Notes under the pieces: model-generated | Databases searched by the model: none | What the model saw: the letters and a program-made list of their open reading frames with translations, nothing else | Told to the model about the DNA's origin: nothing | Position numbers and translations under genes: made by a program | Assembly: GCA_018826515.1 (NCBI GenBank) | Contig: JAHKAM010000044.1 | Span: 1-40,792 of the forward strand | Reading direction: 5' to 3' | Origin: Alphaproteobacteria bacterium | GTDB lineage: Bacteria; Pseudomonadota; Alphaproteobacteria; Caulobacterales; Caulobacteraceae | Length of the DNA: 40,792 nucleotides | Part shown: piece after piece, positions 9,572 through 17,275 of the stretch | Layout: the number at the start of each line of letters is the position of its first letter | How positions within the stretch are numbered: position 1 is the stretch's first letter

Positions 9572-9969
9572 CGCGTCCTCCCCATCCAGCGGCCCAGGCG
9601 TTCACTCCACACGGCGCGCCCGGCATTCCCGAGATCACGCGACAGCCACGACATCGGCGGCAGGAACCGCACGGCCATCTGGCCCGCGAAGATCGCGCCG
9701 CTCATCCAGACCAGCGAGCGCAGATTGGCTTCCCAGAAGCCCCGGCCCTCTTCCAGATAGCCCAGCCGGTAGGCGCCGCGCACGAACGTCACGCCCGCCA
9801 GACCCGGTGCCGCGACGACAGCGCTGGCCAGAACGAATTTCAGCCCGCCCATGACGGCCCGCCGCCGGGGCGAGAAGATCGTCTGCAAGATCAGGGCGAA
9901 GGTCAGCAGGCCGGCGAAGGCGATGGCCTGCATCTGGGTGAAGATCGGATCGACCGCGAAGGCGCTCAT
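9568..9969 (-). CDS. 133-aa membrane protein between nuoD and nuoE
   Basis: The protein has an N-terminal transmembrane helix (about 12-31), a basic loop Ser-Pro-Arg-Arg-Arg-Ala-Val-Met, a second hydrophobic segment (about 42-62) and a third (about 82-103), with a basic C-terminus (Trp-Met-Gly-Arg-Thr-Arg). There are no cysteines and I recognise no family. It has ATGA overlaps at both ends, with the SnoaL-like gene upstream and the 62-aa gene downstream. It is another coupled membrane accessory gene of this nuo operon. Confidence 0.82.
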   Translation of the reverse strand: MSAFAVDPIFTQMQAIAFAGLLTFALILQTIFSPRRRAVMGGLKFVLASAVVAAPGLAGVTFVRGAYRLGYLEEGRGFWEANLRSLVWMSGAIFAGQMAVRFLPPMSWLSRDLGNAGRAVWSERLGRWMGRTR

Positions 9970-10337
9970 TGGGCCGGCCCCGGCGCAACCGGCGTCCTCT
10001 GGAACGGCAGATAGTCTGCGCGGGTGATCAGGCAGTTCTGCACGCGATAGATGACGACCCCGCGCGCGAGTTCGCGTGCACTCGAGACCGCCTCATCATC
10101 GATGACGTACTCGCCGGAGACGATGCGGGTCTGGATCACCACCTCGGCCGGCCCCCTTGCGGCGAAGGCCCGGGCATAGCGCGCCTGAATGGCCTCGCGT
10201 CCGCTGAAGGTCACCACACCCGGGTGGTCGGTCATTACCGCCTCGGCGGCATAGTGGGACGCGAACGCCTCCGCGTCACGCGCGCGCCATGCGGCGAGCT
10301 GCTGGTCGATGACGGCGGCGGGATCGCAGTCGAACAT
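9966..10337 (-). CDS. SnoaL/NTF2-like fold protein between nuoD and nuoE
   Basis: This 123-aa protein has the pattern of the SnoaL-like/NTF2 superfamily: an N-terminal helix pair with Gln-Gln-Leu-Ala-Ala-Trp-Arg-Ala-Arg-Asp-Ala-Glu-Ala-Phe, then Tyr-Ala-Ala-Glu-Ala-Val-Met-Thr-Asp-His-Pro-Gly, then Gly-Arg-Glu-Ala-Ile-Gln-Ala-Arg-Tyr and a sheet of four strands. Members are small ligand-binding or catalytic barrels. The ATG at 10337 shares a base with the nuoD stop, and the stop overlaps the next gene as ATGA. The substrate is unknown and a complex I role is not established. Confidence 0.88.
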   Translation of the reverse strand: MFDCDPAAVIDQQLAAWRARDAEAFASHYAAEAVMTDHPGVVTFSGREAIQARYARAFAARGPAEVVIQTRIVSGEYVIDDEAVSSARELARGVVIYRVQNCLITRADYLPFQRTPVAPGPAQ

Positions 10338-11596
10338 CACCGGTCCACTTCCCCGAACACGATGTCGAGCGAGCCCAGGATGGCCGAAACGTCCGCCAGC
10401 ATGTGGCCGCGGTTCATCCAGTCCATGGCCTGCAGCGAGCGGAAGCCGGGAGCCGAGATCTTGACGCGATAGGGTTTGTTGGTGCCGTCCGAGACCAGAT
10501 AGATGCCGAATTCGCCCTTGGGCGCCTCGACCGAGGCATAGACCTCGCCTTCGGGCGTGCGGAAGCCCTCGGTGTAGAGTTTGAAGTGGTGGATCAGGGC
10601 TTCCATCGACCGCTTCATCTCGCCGCGCCGCGGCGGGACGATCTTGTTGTCCTCGACCATCACCGGCTCGCCGGGGCAGTTGCGCAGCTTGTGGATGCAC
10701 TGCTCCATGATGTGCACCGACTGCTTCATCTCCTCGATGCGGCAGAGATAGCGGTCCCAGCAGTCGCCGTTCTTGCCGACGGCGATGTCGAACTCGAGGT
10801 CGGCGTAGCATTCGTAGGGCTGCGACTTGCGCAGGTCCCACGGGATGTCCGAACCGCGCAGCATCACCCCGGTGAAGCCCCAGTCCAGAGCCTGCTGTTT
10901 CGACACCACGCCGATGTCGACGTTGCGCTGTTTGAAGATGCGGTTCTCGGTGACGAGGGACTCGATGTCCTTCAGGGCGGCCGGGAACTCCCGGCACCAG
11001 CGGCCGATGTCGTCGATAAGGTCCATCGGCAGGTCCTGGTGGACGCCGCCGGGTCGGAAATAGTTGGCGTGCAGACGGGCGCCCGAGGCGCGCTCGTAGA
11101 ACACCATCAGCTTCTCGCGTTCCTCGAAGCCCCACAGCGGCGGCGTCAGGGCCCCGACGTCCATGGCCTGGGTGGTCACGTTCAGCAGGTGCGAGAGAAT
11201 GCGGCCGATCTCGGAATACAGCACCCGGATCAGCTGGGCCCGGTACGGCACGTCGACGCCCAGCAGCTTCTCGATGGCCAGGCAGAAGGCGTGCTCCTGG
11301 TTCATCGGCGCGACATAGTCGAGACGGTCCAGATAGGGCACGTTCTGAAGGTAGGTGCGGGCCTCCATCAGCTTCTCGGTCCCGCGGTGCAGCAGGCCGA
11401 TGTGCGGGTCGACGCGCGTCACCAGCTCGCCGTCCAGCTCCAGCACCAGACGCAGAACGCCGTGCGCGGCCGGGTGTTGGGGTCCGAAATTGATCGTGAA
11501 TTTGCGCTCGTCCATCGCACGGGCGTGGTCGGTCAGACCGTCGTCGAATACGTCCGTGGCGCCGATCGGAAGCGGTTTGTCGTGGCCGTCAGCCAT
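10337..11596 (-). CDS. nuoD: NADH-quinone oxidoreductase subunit D (NuoD)
   Basis: This is the 49-kDa-type subunit, related to the large subunit of [NiFe] hydrogenases, and it forms the quinone site together with NuoB. It has 419 aa. The start of the conserved core is [11 protein letters not shown] (about 36-46), followed by [11 protein letters not shown] (about 65-75). The C-terminus ends in the usual Asp-Ile-Val-Phe-Gly-Glu-Val-Asp-Arg. NuoC and NuoD are separate here, unlike the fused NuoCD of E. coli. The first ~28 residues are a variable extension. Confidence 0.98.
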   Translation of the reverse strand: MADGHDKPLPIGATDVFDDGLTDHARAMDERKFTINFGPQHPAAHGVLRLVLELDGELVTRVDPHIGLLHRGTEKLMEARTYLQNVPYLDRLDYVAPMNQEHAFCLAIEKLLGVDVPYRAQLIRVLYSEIGRILSHLLNVTTQAMDVGALTPPLWGFEEREKLMVFYERASGARLHANYFRPGGVHQDLPMDLIDDIGRWCREFPAALKDIESLVTENRIFKQRNVDIGVVSKQQALDWGFTGVMLRGSDIPWDLRKSQPYECYADLEFDIAVGKNGDCWDRYLCRIEEMKQSVHIMEQCIHKLRNCPGEPVMVEDNKIVPPRRGEMKRSMEALIHHFKLYTEGFRTPEGEVYASVEAPKGEFGIYLVSDGTNKPYRVKISAPGFRSLQAMDWMNRGHMLADVSAILGSLDIVFGEVDR

Positions 11597-11999
11597 CAGC
11601 GGAATCCTCGTCGTGCGAGCGCGACTTGCGGGTCAGCGCCACCACCCAGCCAAGGGCCAGCGTCAGCACGCCCATGCCCGAGACGGCGGCCGTCGAAAGC
11701 TCCCAGTTGCCCGTCAGCACCGCCAGCGCCAGCGGCGTCGACAGCAGCACCGCCGAGGCGCCCAGCAGCGCGCTCTGCAGTTCGCCCGGCGTCAGCCTGC
11801 GGATGCCGGCGCCCACGGCCAGACAGACCACCGCGATCATGATGGCCACGCCCAGCGTCTGCAGCTGCTGCGCCGGAATGTCCGGCGCGCGCGTGAACCA
11901 GCCGGTCAGCCGCGCGCCGAGGGTGAACAGAAACGCCGTCGAGAACGTCACCAGAAAGAAGGACGACGCCGAACGGATAGCTGTGCGATTCAGGGCCAT
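11589..11999 (-). CDS. 136-aa membrane protein between nuoC and nuoD
   Basis: This hydrophobic protein has four likely transmembrane helices (about 12-30, 47-66, 75-95 and 103-122), a basic N-terminus and a charged tail (Arg-Lys-Ser-Arg-Ser-His-Asp-Glu-Asp). It starts 3 bases after the nuoC stop and overlaps the nuoD start by 8 bases. A competing frame over the same bases lacks any membrane pattern, and I treat it as a shadow. No family recognised. It is the first of nine non-subunit genes in this operon. Confidence 0.83.
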   Translation of the reverse strand: MALNRTAIRSASSFFLVTFSTAFLFTLGARLTGWFTRAPDIPAQQLQTLGVAIMIAVVCLAVGAGIRRLTPGELQSALLGASAVLLSTPLALAVLTGNWELSTAAVSGMGVLTLALGWVVALTRKSRSHDEDSADG

Positions 12000-12002
12000 G
12001 GA

Positions 12003-12623
12003 TCATCCCGCCTTCTCATCGCCGGGCAGGACGGGCAGCGGATAGTCCGCGCCTTCCCAGGGCGACAGGAAATCAAAGTTCCGGAACTCTTGGGTCAGTT
12101 TGACGGGTTCATACACAACCCGCTTCTGCTCCTCGTCGTAACGCACTTCGACATACCCGGTCATCGGGAAGTCCTTGCGGAGCGGATGCCCCTGGAAGCC
12201 ATAGTCGGTCAGCAGCCGCCGCAGGTCGGGGTGACCCGAGAACAGCATGCCGTACATGTCGAACGCTTCGCGCTCGAACCAGTCGGCGCAGGGGAAGACC
12301 CCCACGGCGCTGGGCACGGGCTGGACCTCGTCCGTCGTCAGCTTGACCCGCACGCGCGCGTTCCGGGTCATCGACAGCAGGTGATAGACCACCTCGAACC
12401 GCTCGGCCCGGTCGGGGAAATCGACCCCGCACAGATCCAGCAGCTGATGGAAGCCGAACCGCTCCTTCAGGGCGGTCAGCACCGCGATGATGTTATCGCG
12501 GTCGGTCATCAGCGTCAGTTCGCCAAAGGCGATCTGCGCCTCGACGCCCAGCGTCCCGACCATCTCGGCGCCCAGCGGCGTCAGGGCGGTTTCCATTTCC
12601 GCGATACGGGCGAGCGCGCTCAT
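12003..12623 (-). CDS. nuoC: NADH-quinone oxidoreductase subunit C (NuoC)
   Basis: This peripheral-arm subunit (30-kDa type) packs against NuoD. The 206-aa form starts Met-Ser-Ala-Leu-Ala-Arg-Ile and overlaps the nuoB stop as ATGA. The family signature is complete: [11 protein letters not shown] near residues 115-125, then [23 protein letters not shown] in broken form near 131-153. The frame is open further upstream, but that stretch is a shadow of nuoB. Confidence 0.97.
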   Translation of the reverse strand: MSALARIAEMETALTPLGAEMVGTLGVEAQIAFGELTLMTDRDNIIAVLTALKERFGFHQLLDLCGVDFPDRAERFEVVYHLLSMTRNARVRVKLTTDEVQPVPSAVGVFPCADWFEREAFDMYGMLFSGHPDLRRLLTDYGFQGHPLRKDFPMTGYVEVRYDEEQKRVVYEPVKLTQEFRNFDFLSPWEGADYPLPVLPGDEKAG

Positions 12624-13270
12624 CGGTCGATCGTCCCGGTGCGGCGGATCTTCTTCTGCAGCTGCAGCAGTCCGTACAACAGCGCCTCCGCCGTCGGCGG
12701 GCACCCGGGCACATAGACGTCCACCGGCACGACCCGGTCGCAGCCGCGAACGACGCTGTAGCTGTAGTGATAATAGCCGCCGCCGTTGGCGCAGCTGCCC
12801 ATGGACAGCACATAGCGCGGGTCCGGCATCTGGTCGTAGACCTTGCGCAGGGCCGGGGCCATCTTGTTGGTCAGGGTGCCGGCCACGATCATCAGGTCGG
12901 ACTGGCGCGGGCTGGCGCGCGGGGCCATACCGAACCGCTCCATGTCGAAGCGCGGCATGGAGGCCTGCATCATCTCGACGGCGCAGCACGCGAGCCCGAA
13001 CGTCATCCACATCAGCGAACCCGTCCGGGCCCAGTTGATGACGTCGTCCAGCGAGGTGGTGATGAAGCCGCGCTCACCCAGTTCGGCGTTCACGGCCTCG
13101 AAGAATTTGTCGTGGATGGCCGGATCATAGCCCTCCACCGACGAGCGGGCGCCGGTGTTGAACATGGTGGTGCTCATCGGCGTCGCCAGACGCGAGGACG
13201 CCGGCCCCGCGGGCGAGCCGCCCTGGTTGCCGACCCCGATCAGCGGGACGGTGTTGGTCGTCACTCCCAT
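12620..13270 (-). CDS. nuoB: NADH-quinone oxidoreductase subunit B (NuoB)
   Basis: NuoB carries the terminal [4Fe-4S] cluster N2, which donates electrons to quinone. In the 216-aa form the ligands are the tandem Cys95-Cys96 (Gly-Leu-Ala-Cys-Cys-Ala-Val-Glu), Cys160 (Gly-Ser-Cys-Ala) and Cys190 (Val-Pro-Gly-Cys-Pro-Pro). The ATG at 13270 overlaps nuoA by 10 bases and has an AGAAGGG-like ribosome site about 9 bases upstream. A GTG at 13264 would give a GTGA overlap and 214 aa. The first ~45 residues are a variable extension, so the start is the least certain part. Confidence 0.96.
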   Translation of the reverse strand: MGVTTNTVPLIGVGNQGGSPAGPASSRLATPMSTTMFNTGARSSVEGYDPAIHDKFFEAVNAELGERGFITTSLDDVINWARTGSLMWMTFGLACCAVEMMQASMPRFDMERFGMAPRASPRQSDLMIVAGTLTNKMAPALRKVYDQMPDPRYVLSMGSCANGGGYYHYSYSVVRGCDRVVPVDVYVPGCPPTAEALLYGLLQLQKKIRRTGTIDR

Positions 13271-13638
13271 TCGAGCGCGCCCTTCTTCCATTCGTAGATG
13301 AACCCGACGGTCAGCACGCCGAGGAAGACCATCATCGACCAGAAGGCGAACACCATGCCCGCGCGCGACAGGTCGAACATCGACACCGCCCACGGGAACA
13401 GGAAGGCCACCTCCAGATCGAAGATGATGAAGAGGATCGAGACCAGATAGAAGCGCACGTCGAACTTCATGCGCGCATCGTCAAAGGCGTTGAAGCCGCA
13501 CTCATAGGCCGACAGCTTCTCGCTGTCCGGGTTCTTGGGGGCCAGCACCCAGGCCGCCAGCATGAAACCGAGGCCGAGCACAGCCGCGATCCCGAGAAAG
13601 ATCACGATCGGCAGATATTCGAGCAGGAATGCATTCAT
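13261..13638 (-). CDS. nuoA: NADH-quinone oxidoreductase subunit A (NuoA)
   Basis: This small membrane subunit (125 aa) has three transmembrane helices, at about 8-32, 62-86 and 93-115. The loop after helix 1 holds the conserved Tyr-Glu-Cys-Gly (Cys47) whose accessibility changes with enzyme state in homologues. [11 protein letters not shown] in helix 2 is the second signature. It is the first gene of the operon. A promoter is seen at 13685-13713, giving a leader of about 40 bases. Confidence 0.97.
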   Translation of the reverse strand: MNAFLLEYLPIVIFLGIAAVLGLGFMLAAWVLAPKNPDSEKLSAYECGFNAFDDARMKFDVRFYLVSILFIIFDLEVAFLFPWAVSMFDLSRAGMVFAFWSMMVFLGVLTVGFIYEWKKGALEWE

Positions 13639-13684
13639 CCGGAAGGGACCTTGTCCGCGTCAAAGGGAGGGGCGGATTCGGCGC

Positions 13685-13713
13685 TTTCTAGCCCTGGAAC
13701 CGCGCCCGTTCAA
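13685..13713 (-). promoter_or_regulatory. Predicted housekeeping promoter of the nuo operon
   Basis: Reading the minus strand, TTGAACG (13707-13713) is followed after 14 bases by GCTAGAAA (13685-13692). This is close to the Caulobacter housekeeping consensus TTGACGS-N10-14-GCTANAWC as I recall it. Transcription would start near 13678, about 40 bases before the nuoA ATG. Confidence 0.6.
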
Positions 13714-13831
13714 ACCCATGTGACGAAAGGTTTTTATTGAGAATGGTTCGCAGCATTTCCGGGCCCACGACACGGCTCCCCGGCGGCCGGAGATACGATC
13801 GAAAAACTGTCGCAAGCCGTCGCTTCGTCGC

Positions 13832-13859
13832 TTGACAGTGCGAGCCCCCCCCGCCTAAA
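13832..13859 (+). promoter_or_regulatory. Predicted tRNA-Asp promoter with C8 tract in spacer
   Basis: TTGACA (13832-13837) matches the -35 consensus and is followed after 16 bases by CCTAAA (13854-13859), a weaker -10. The spacer contains a run of eight C (13845-13852). The expected start is about 35 bases before the mature tRNA. The -35 is strong; the -10 is uncertain. Confidence 0.5.
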
Positions 13860-13901
13860 CGACGCCCCTCGCCGCGCAGCACTGCTTCGCGTCGGGAATA
13901 T

Positions 13902-13978
13902 GCGGGTGTAGCTCAGTTGGTTAGAGTGCCGGCCTGTCACGCCGGAGGTCGCGGGTTCGAGTCCCGTCACTCGCGCCA
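13902..13978 (+). tRNA. tRNA-Asp (anticodon GUC)
   Basis: A 77-base tRNA folds into a standard cloverleaf. The 7-bp acceptor stem pairs GCGGGTG with CACTCGC (one G-U). The D-arm contains AGCTCAGTTGGTTAGAG, the anticodon stem is CCGGC/GCCGG around loop CTGTCAC (anticodon GTC at its centre), the T-loop is GGTTCGAGTCC, the discriminator is G, and CCA is encoded. Anticodon GUC with discriminator G fits Asp. It stands alone between the nuo promoter and the deacetylase gene. Confidence 0.98.
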
Positions 13979-14011
13979 TTCCCTTTGATGTCGAAATCAG
14001 GGAATGGCGCG
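13972..14011 (+). repeat. Perfect 13-bp inverted repeat over the tRNA-Asp 3' end
   Basis: The left arm (13972-13984) includes the last three acceptor-stem bases, the discriminator and CCA. It pairs perfectly with 13999-14011 across a 14-base loop that itself has a GAT/ATC pair. No T-run follows, so it is not a classical intrinsic terminator. In the precursor RNA this hairpin would compete with the acceptor stem until it is cut. It could be a processing or termination signal. Confidence 0.7.
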
Positions 14012-14039
14012 CGCCCCGCCGATGCGAACCGGCTCCCCG

Positions 14040-14858
14040 TCAGCGCAGAGTCAGCACCGCATCCTCGGCCGCCAACGCCTGTTCGCGCCCCTCCGGCCCC
14101 GCCGTGATCTGCACGAAGGTGAAACCGCGCGCCGCCAGTTCATCCAGCAGCCCCGGCAAGGCCTGGATCATCTGCGGACGTGTCTCGTGCAGGATCAGCA
14201 CACCGCCCCGATTGCGCTCCATGGCGCTGACGGTGGTCCGCGAGATCGTGCCGGCGGAATAGCCGCGCCAGTCTCCCGTACCCGCCTCGGCCGAGACGAC
14301 GATGATTCCGCGTCGATTCAGCCAGTCCGCCATAAAGGGCCCCTCGCCGAGGCCGGGGAAACGGAACATCGGCTCCAGCCGGGCGCGGTCCGCTGCCGGG
14401 GCGTCAGACAGGGCGTCCTCGAGCGCGCCATAACTCCGGCGCACCTCACGGACCTGCGCATCGTGGGACCAGTAGCGCAGACGGGTCGGGTGCGACCAGC
14501 TGTGGCTGGCGACGTTGTGGCCCCGGCGAGCGACCTCGCGAACCTGTTCGGGGTGCATCCGCGCGTACTGCCCGACGAAGAAGAAGGTCGCCTTGATCCC
14601 GCGCTCGTCGAGGATGTCCAGCACCCGGTTGTTGTAAAGCGGGCTGGGGCCGTCATCGAAGGTCAGGGCGATGGCCTTGGTCGGCAGCGGCGTCCGGACA
14701 TGCTGGATCGCGCCATAGCGCCCCGGCCGAAGGGCCAGGGCGACCTGCCCCGGTGGCACGCTCACTGTGGCGACCGGGGTCGCCTCGCTGCTCTCCGCGG
14801 GCGCGCGGGGCAGCCAGACGGCGAAAACAGCCGTCGCGGCGATCAGGAACAGACGCAC
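14040..14858 (-). CDS. Polysaccharide deacetylase family protein (NodB domain)
   Basis: This is a predicted exported carbohydrate esterase 4 enzyme, which removes acetyl groups from polysaccharides such as peptidoglycan or chitin-like glycans. It has 272 aa. A signal peptide is likely at residues 1-21 (cut near Pro-Ala-Glu). NodB motifs are present: Thr-Phe-Asp-Asp-Gly-Pro (66-71), His-Ser-Trp-Ser-His (119-123) giving metal ligands Asp69, His119 and His123, Arg-Phe-Pro-Gly (166-169), Gly-Asp-Trp (195-197) and Leu-Ile-Leu-His (221-224). The start is GTG, directly preceded by a run of ten G. It follows a small exported-protein gene on the same strand by about 85 bases. The substrate cannot be told from sequence. 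Confidence 0.92.
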   Translation of the reverse strand: MRLFLIAATAVFAVWLPRAPAESSEATPVATVSVPPGQVALALRPGRYGAIQHVRTPLPTKAIALTFDDGPSPLYNNRVLDILDERGIKATFFFVGQYARMHPEQVREVARRGHNVASHSWSHPTRLRYWSHDAQVREVRRSYGALEDALSDAPAADRARLEPMFRFPGLGEGPFMADWLNRRGIIVVSAEAGTGDWRGYSAGTISRTTVSAMERNRGGVLILHETRPQMIQALPGLLDELAARGFTFVQITAGPEGREQALAAEDAVLTLR

Positions 14859-14859
14859 A

Positions 14860-14869
14860 CCCCCCCCCC
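14860..14869 (-). repeat. G10 homopolymer at the deacetylase ribosome-binding region
   Basis: On the minus strand ten G in a row end one base before the GTG start of the deacetylase gene. The tract occupies the place of the Shine-Dalgarno site. It is outside the coding frame, so slippage would change initiation rather than the protein. No other good start lies between it and the upstream in-frame stop near 14891. Confidence 0.6.
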
Positions 14870-14943
14870 GAGGCTTCAGACCCTCACGCTAGCGTCGCGG
14901 CGAAACCCCGCGAGGCCGCGCAACCCGTGGGGGAGATCGATGT

Positions 14944-15306
14944 CTAGGGAGTGCGGCCCGCGATCAGGACATTCTGGACCCGACGCCCCAGCGGATCGCG
15001 CGCCTGCCATGTCTGGCCGATCTCGGCCTCGACCACATCGGTGCAGAAGCGCGGAACCAGCATATAGGGCCGCATATTGGTCAGGCAGACCCTGTCGCCG
15101 TTCACGCTCCAGCGGGCCGCCAGGCGGCGGCCGTCGGAGAACTGGGCCGCATAGGTGCCGTCCCGGTTGAACCAGTGCTTGACCCAGCCCCCATCCGGAT
15201 AGCGGGACACCACCGTGTTGCCGAATACCGAATCCATCTCGGCCCGAACCGGACCCGCGGCCAGAGACGCGACAGCCAAGGTCGCGACGGCAAGCGTTCG
15301 CAGCAT
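14944..15306 (-). CDS. Small exported protein of unknown function
   Basis: The 120-aa form starts at the ATG at 15306, with GAGGGG six bases upstream. A TTG six codons earlier is open but less likely. Residues 1-22 form a Sec signal peptide (Met-Leu-Arg-Thr-Leu-Ala-Val-Ala-Thr-Leu-Ala... cut near Val-Arg-Ala). The mature part is a predicted beta-rich fold with Gly-Asn-Thr-Val-Val-Ser-Arg-Tyr, Phe-Asn-Arg-Asp-Gly-Thr-Tyr, Ala-Arg-Trp-Ser and two Cys (Val-Cys-Leu-Thr and Phe-Cys-Thr-Asp) that may form a disulfide. It resembles small periplasmic proteins of alphaproteobacteria, but I assign no family. A CtrA-like box lies about 40 bases upstream. Confidence 0.85.
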   Translation of the reverse strand: MLRTLAVATLAVASLAAGPVRAEMDSVFGNTVVSRYPDGGWVKHWFNRDGTYAAQFSDGRRLAARWSVNGDRVCLTNMRPYMLVPRFCTDVVEAEIGQTWQARDPLGRRVQNVLIAGRTP

Positions 15307-15343
15307 AAATAGCCCCTCACTCAACCCTTCCCGGCGCGGACTA

Positions 15344-15358
15344 TTAACAATCGGTTAG
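15344..15358. promoter_or_regulatory. Candidate CtrA box TTAA-N7-TTAG
   Basis: The intergenic region between the small exported-protein gene (minus) and the rhlE-like gene (plus) contains TTAA, seven bases, then TTAG. This differs by one base from the CtrA consensus TTAA-N7-TTAA. TTAA is rare in this GC-rich DNA. It is nearer to the minus-strand gene (38 bases) than to the plus-strand start. Confidence 0.4.
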
Positions 15359-15393
15359 GGAATGCCAAGCCCCGTCTCCCGGCACACGAATAG

Positions 15394-15421
15394 TTGACTC
15401 TGAGGTGGGGACTTCTATATC
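15394..15421 (+). promoter_or_regulatory. Predicted promoter of the rhlE-like gene
   Basis: TTGACT (15394-15399) and TATATC (15416-15421) are separated by 16 bases. Transcription would begin near 15428, leaving an untranslated leader of about 115 bases before the ATG at 15544, long for this densely packed region. Confidence 0.6.
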
Positions 15422-15543
15422 CGGCCCACGTTCGGAACAGGACTTGGCGAATTCGCGCCGCCCGCTCGCCCAGAGACAGGGCGGTTCCGCGACACCGCTC
15501 GACGACCCGATGCGCGGGCCGTCCTTACCAGTCCCAAGGACCT

Positions 15544-17163
15544 ATGACCGAATTCTCAATGCTGGGCCTCTCGCCCACGACTCTCAAGGCCGTCGCCGAC
15601 ACCGGCTACACCACCGCCACCCCGATCCAGGCCTCCGCCATCCCGGTCGCTCTCGCCGGCCGCGACGTGCTCGGGATCGCCCAGACGGGAACCGGCAAGA
15701 CCGCCGCCTTCACCCTGCCGATGATCGACCGGCTGGCCTCGGGCCGGGCCAAGGCCCGCATGCCGCGCGCCCTCGTCCTGGCCCCGACCCGCGAACTGGC
15801 CGACCAGGTCGCCTCCTCGTTCGAGAAATACGCCAAGGGCACCAAGCTCAGCTGGGCGCTGCTGATCGGCGGCGTCTCCATGGGCGACCAGGTGACCCTG
15901 CTGAACAAGGGCGTGGACGTCCTGATCGCCACCCCCGGCCGCCTGCTGGACCTGTTCGAGCGCGGCAAGGTCATGCTCAACGGCGTCGAGATCATGGTCA
16001 TCGACGAAGCCGACCGCATGCTGGACATGGGCTTCATTCCCGACATCGAGCGCATCTTCAAACTGACGCCGCCGCGCCGCCAGACCCTGTTCTTCTCGGC
16101 CACCATGCCGCCCGAGATCACCCGTCTGACGACCCAGTTCCTCAAGGACCCGACGCGCCTGGAGGCCTCGCGCCCGGCCATGACGGCCGAGACCATCACC
16201 CAGTATCTGGTTCGCATCCCGACCAGCGATCCCAAGGCCAAACGCGCCGCGCTGCGCGCCCTCATCGGCCGCGCCGACGTCAGGAACGGCATCGTCTTCT
16301 GCAATCGCAAATCCGAAGTCGACGTCGTCGCCAAGTCGCTGAAGCAGCACGGTTTCGACGCCGCGCCGATCCATGGCGACCTCGACCAGTCGCTGCGCAT
16401 GAAAACCCTCGCCGCCTTCCGCTCGGGCGAGCTGAAGCTGCTGGTCGCCTCCGACGTCGCCGCCCGCGGCCTCGACATTCCGGACGTCAGCCACGTCTTC
16501 AACTACGACGTCTCGCATCACGCCGACGACTACGTCCACCGCATCGGCCGCACCGGCCGCGCCGGCAAGCTGGGCCAGACCTTCATGATCGTAACGCCGG
16601 GCGACGACCGCTCGCTCGACAAGGTCCTGAAGCTGATCAAGATGGACCCCGAGGAACTGGTGCTCGACGGCCTCGACTTCTCGGCCGGCAAGACGCCGCC
16701 GCGTCGCGATTCGGATCGTCCCGAAAGACCGCCCGCCCGGGGTCGCGGACGCGGCTCGCGCCAGACCTCGCCGGAGGCCCCGACCGAAACGTCAGACGTC
16801 GCCGCGCCCCGCGCGGCCGCCGAACCGGCGCCGGTGGAAGCCACGGTTGAAACGCCTGCGATCGACAGCGCGGCGACCGACGCCAAGCCGCGCCGGACCC
16901 GCAGTCGCCGCGGCGCCAAGCCGGCCGCCGCCGCCGCTGCCGAGGTCGCGGAGCCCGCACCCACCCCCGCCGCCAGGGCCGCGCCATCTGAAACCCGGCC
17001 CACGCCGGCGACCTCCGACCGGCCCGTCCAGGAGACGCACCTGCGGCAGTCGGATCGACGCGGCGACAGCGCGGCCCAGGAATCGCAGCGTTCCAACGGC
17101 CGACCGTTCGGCGAAGGCGACATTCCCGCCTTCCTGCGCCGTCCCGTCTCGCTCAAGGGCTGA
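15544..17163 (+). CDS. rhlE: DEAD-box ATP-dependent RNA helicase, RhlE type
   Basis: This enzyme unwinds structured RNA and in related bacteria helps ribosome maturation, RNA decay and growth in the cold. The 539-aa protein shows all core motifs: Q motif Thr-Pro-Ile-Gln (26-29), Ala-Gln-Thr-Gly-Thr-Gly-Lys-Thr (46-53), Pro-Thr-Arg-Glu-Leu-Ala (81-86), Asp-Glu-Ala-Asp (154-157), Ser-Ala-Thr (185-187), Ala-Arg-Gly-Leu-Asp (307-311) and His-Arg-Ile-Gly-Arg-Thr-Gly-Arg (332-339). From about residue 395 a low-complexity tail rich in Arg, Pro, Ala and Glu follows, typical of RhlE proteins and likely RNA-binding or disordered. AAGGA precedes the ATG with only 3 bases of spacing. Open frame extends 50 codons upstream but without homology. 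Confidence 0.95.
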   Translation: MTEFSMLGLSPTTLKAVADTGYTTATPIQASAIPVALAGRDVLGIAQTGTGKTAAFTLPMIDRLASGRAKARMPRALVLAPTRELADQVASSFEKYAKGTKLSWALLIGGVSMGDQVTLLNKGVDVLIATPGRLLDLFERGKVMLNGVEIMVIDEADRMLDMGFIPDIERIFKLTPPRRQTLFFSATMPPEITRLTTQFLKDPTRLEASRPAMTAETITQYLVRIPTSDPKAKRAALRALIGRADVRNGIVFCNRKSEVDVVAKSLKQHGFDAAPIHGDLDQSLRMKTLAAFRSGELKLLVASDVAARGLDIPDVSHVFNYDVSHHADDYVHRIGRTGRAGKLGQTFMIVTPGDDRSLDKVLKLIKMDPEELVLDGLDFSAGKTPPRRDSDRPERPPARGRGRGSRQTSPEAPTETSDVAAPRAAAEPAPVEATVETPAIDSAATDAKPRRTRSRRGAKPAAAAAAEVAEPAPTPAARAAPSETRPTPATSDRPVQETHLRQSDRRGDSAAQESQRSNGRPFGEGDIPAFLRRPVSLKG

Positions 17164-17197
17164 GAATTCCCGAAAATCGACGGTCAGCGAACCGGAT

Positions 17198-17212
17198 TTA
17201 ACCCGTCGTTAC
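17198..17212. promoter_or_regulatory. Candidate CtrA box TTAA-N7-TTAC
   Basis: TTAA, seven bases, TTAC lies in the 112-base gap between the rhlE-like gene and the GGDEF gene, 64 bases before the GGDEF start. It has one mismatch to TTAA-N7-TTAA. In Caulobacterales, cell-cycle control of c-di-GMP enzymes by CtrA would be plausible. Confidence 0.4.
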
Positions 17213-17275
17213 GGAACCCCGAATAGCCTTGCCGGCGGTAAGCGGTCGCTCGGGGCGGCCCGTCGGGGAATTCGT

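Noticed and set aside
10403..11842. 479-codon plus-strand open frame opposite nuoD
   Set aside because: Antisense shadow of nuoD and the 136-aa gene; no recognisable domain.
13734..13979. 81-codon minus-strand frame beginning Met-Ala-Arg-Val-Thr-Gly-Leu-Glu-Pro-Ala
   Set aside because: It is antisense to tRNA-Asp. This frame is a well-known false protein that arises over tRNA genes, and the rest has no coding character.
15394..15543. N-terminal extension of the helicase by 50 codons
   Set aside because: The stretch overlaps the predicted promoter and leader, and RhlE-type proteins begin near Met-Thr-Glu-Phe.
15556..16539. 327-codon minus-strand frame opposite the helicase gene
   Set aside because: The helicase motifs on the plus strand are complete, and this frame is their shadow.
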